The notes beneath the pieces are model-generated. The model saw only the letters and a list, made by a program, of their open reading frames with translations. It did not search any database and had not been told where the DNA came from. Below are positions 60,483-64,000 of a stretch of DNA of 64,000 nucleotides, piece by piece. Within the stretch, counting starts at the first letter, position 1. The number at the start of each line of letters is the position of its first letter. The stretch is from Streptomyces sp. HUAS YS2 (GTDB taxonomy: Bacteria; Actinomycetota; Actinomycetes; Streptomycetales; Streptomycetaceae), in the NCBI RefSeq assembly GCF_033343995.1, contig NZ_CP137573.1:6667001-6731000 (forward strand). Direction: 5' to 3'. The position numbers and the translations under genes were made by a program.

Positions 60483-60932
60483 TCAGTTCCAGCCGAAGAG
60501 CTGGTCGCCGGACTTCACGTCGCCGTCCTCGACGACATCGGAGAGCGTGTCGGCCGTGGCCTCCAGGGCCACGACGGGGCTGATGGGGGACTTGCCCGCA
60601 GCCTCCACCTCGGCCGGGTTCCAGCGGATGAGCGCCTGTCCGCGCGTCACCGTGTCCCCCTTGTTCACGAGCAGCTCGAAGCCCTGCCCGTTGAGCTGAA
60701 CGGTGTCGATGCCGAGGTGCGTCAGCACCCCGTGTCCTTCGCCGTCGACGACGACGAACGCGTGCGGGTGCAGAGACACGACGACCCCGTCCACGGGAGC
60801 CACTGCCTCGGAGGGCTCACGTACGGGGTCGATGGCGGTACCGGGGCCGACCATCGCGCCGGAGAAGACGGGGTCGGGCACTGCGGTGAGACCGATGGCG
60901 CGTCCAGCGAGTGGCGACGTCACGGTTGTCAT
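60483..60932 (-). CDS. crr: PTS system glucose-type IIA component (Crr)
   Basis: A 149-residue IIA-Glc protein: SPLAGRAIGLTAVPDPVFSGAMVGPGTAIDP at the N-terminus, SLHPHAFVVVDGEGHGVLTHLGIDTVQLNGQGF with His57 and His72 corresponding to His75 and His90 of the E. coli protein (His72 is the phosphorylated one). Function: carries phosphate from HPr to IIB domains and signals carbon status. GGGAGG precedes the ATG at 60932. Confidence 0.97.
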   Translation of the reverse strand: MTTVTSPLAGRAIGLTAVPDPVFSGAMVGPGTAIDPVREPSEAVAPVDGVVVSLHPHAFVVVDGEGHGVLTHLGIDTVQLNGQGFELLVNKGDTVTRGQALIRWNPAEVEAAGKSPISPVVALEATADTLSDVVEDGDVKSGDQLFGWN

Positions 60933-61187
60933 GGGAAGCCTCCCAGGGGCGGAGATTGTGTGGCGCCGTCGCTACCTGTCCCGGACGGCGTACTGCTCAG
61001 AAGCGTATGTCATAGGAAGTCCCGGTTCCGCCCTACTAGTACCGACTTGTACGAGTTGGTGGACCTACGAACGACCGGAAACGATTTGCCTCCACTGACG
61101 GTGGGATGTACTGTCGTACTCCTGCCTGACCCCAACGCGACTTTGAGTCGTGGGTCGGCAGCACCTGCCAAGCCAGATCCTAACCCC

Positions 61188-61203
61188 AGTGGTCTACACC
61201 TCT
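61188..61203. promoter_or_regulatory. DasR-like operator between crr and the rRNA operon
   Basis: AGTGGTCTACACCTCT matches the DasR responsive element AGTGGTCTAGACCACT at 14 of 16 positions. It lies 256 bp upstream of crr. Known biology: crr-ptsI is DasR-controlled in S. coelicolor. Confidence 0.65.
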
Positions 61204-61424
61204 GCGTGCCCTCGTGCCCGCCGGAGGGTGGTCGGGGGGAGCGAAAAAGCCTGGTAATGTTTGACCTCGCCGAAAGGAAACGCGAAAGCGAATCCAATTC
61301 GGCAAGCCCGCTCCAGCGGGTGGCGGAAACGGAAAACGGATCTGCTAAGCTGGAAACACGAAAGACCGAAGGGAAAAGCCCGGAGGAAAGCCCGAGAGGG
61401 TGAGTACGAAGGAAGCGTCCGTTC

Positions 61425-61440
61425 CTTGAGAACTCAACAG
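61425..61440 (+). promoter_or_regulatory. BoxA-like rrn leader element (first copy)
   Basis: CTTGAGAACTCAACAG; a near copy (CTTGAGAACTACACAG, 63402-63417) lies in the 16S-23S spacer. Such paired elements act in rRNA antitermination and processing. Confidence 0.65.
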
Positions 61441-61626
61441 CGTGCCAAAAATCAACGCCAGATTAGTTGATACCCCGTCCATCTTCGGATGGTCGAGGTT
61501 CCTTTGAAGTCCTACTGGCCCATGTGGCAGGTAGGCAACATACACAGCGAGGACGCTGTGAACGTTCGGTCCTATTCCGACCGGACGTTCCGCTCAACGC
61601 GAGTGTCACCGGATAACCGGTAAACA

Positions 61627-64000
<2,374 letters not shown>

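Larger units (their letters stand above)
60933..61626. other. crr/rrn divergent interval: rrn promoters and 16S leader
   Basis: About 690 bp with no gene. TTGCCT (61086-61091) and TACTGT (61109-61114), 17 bp apart, form one plus-strand promoter; TAATGT near 61255 and TAAGCT at 61346-61351 are further -10 candidates, as expected for multi-promoter Streptomyces rrn operons. A hairpin ATCAAC/GTTGAT (61451-61456 with 61466-61471) and a longer stem near 61561-61589 lie in the leader. crr promoters must also be in the left part. Confidence 0.65.

Overview
This is a very high-GC actinobacterial chromosome segment, almost certainly Streptomyces. The evidence is third-position GC bias in every gene, Streptomyces-type promoters and frequent leaderless starts, the RNA polymerase-binding protein RbpA, the sporulation pair SmeA/SffA, a conservon (CvnABCD), and an rrn operon whose 16S-23S spacer has no tRNA. 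From memory, the gene order resembles the S. coelicolor region around rbpA and crr-ptsI; no alignment was run.

Layout. 1-9.7 kb: the 3' end of a CBS/CorC-type transporter, a TPR+AAA ATPase, a small P-loop kinase, a secreted C39-like peptidase, an acyl-CoA dehydrogenase, a lipocalin-like protein with an APH-type kinase, and small hypotheticals. 9.9-17.5 kb: a leaderless Lrp regulator and amidohydrolase, polyprenol-phosphate mannose synthase (Ppm1), FxsA, RbpA with a sigma-R promoter, an MFS permease, a GDPD phosphodiesterase and a YczE membrane protein divergent from its probable MocR regulator. 19.2-23.4 kb: smeA-sffA, an ankyrin protein, a possible tiny peptide gene and a HEAT-repeat protein. 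23.9-34.0 kb: a translationally coupled run of two GT4 glycosyltransferases, an SGNH esterase and ATP-dependent 5-oxoprolinase (OplAH), facing the non-homologous 5-oxoprolinase operon pxpABC and its divergent GntR regulator, with a perfect operator between them.

34.1-42.1 kb: four tightly packed genes that look like a condensin/Wadjet-type SMC complex. They are a kleisin-like protein, a disordered Ala/Pro-rich protein, a MukE-like winged-helix protein and a 1651-residue SMC-like ATPase; no JetD nuclease subunit lies next to them. 43.0-47.2 kb: the conservon cvnABCD (sensor kinase, roadblock, DUF742, GTPase). 47.2-52.8 kb: glpF-glpK, a lipid-transfer-type thiolase with a DUF35 partner, a secreted VanX-like dipeptidase and a Nudix hydrolase. 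53.0-60.9 kb: a GH31 glycosidase, acetoacetyl-CoA synthetase, an unknown protein behind a strong palindromic operator, and the PTS genes crr-ptsI. 61.0-64 kb: the rrn promoter/leader region, 16S rRNA, spacer and the 5' part of 23S rRNA.

Themes. Regulation is unusually legible. DasR-like sites occur before the secreted peptidase and in the crr/rrn interval. Matching TGACG-N3-CGTCA operators precede the lipocalin-like/APH pair and the DUF35/thiolase pair. There is a GntR palindrome at pxp, direct repeats at the MocR/YczE divergon, and several leaderless promoters. The most promising under-described system is the SMC-like operon at 34.1-42.1 kb.
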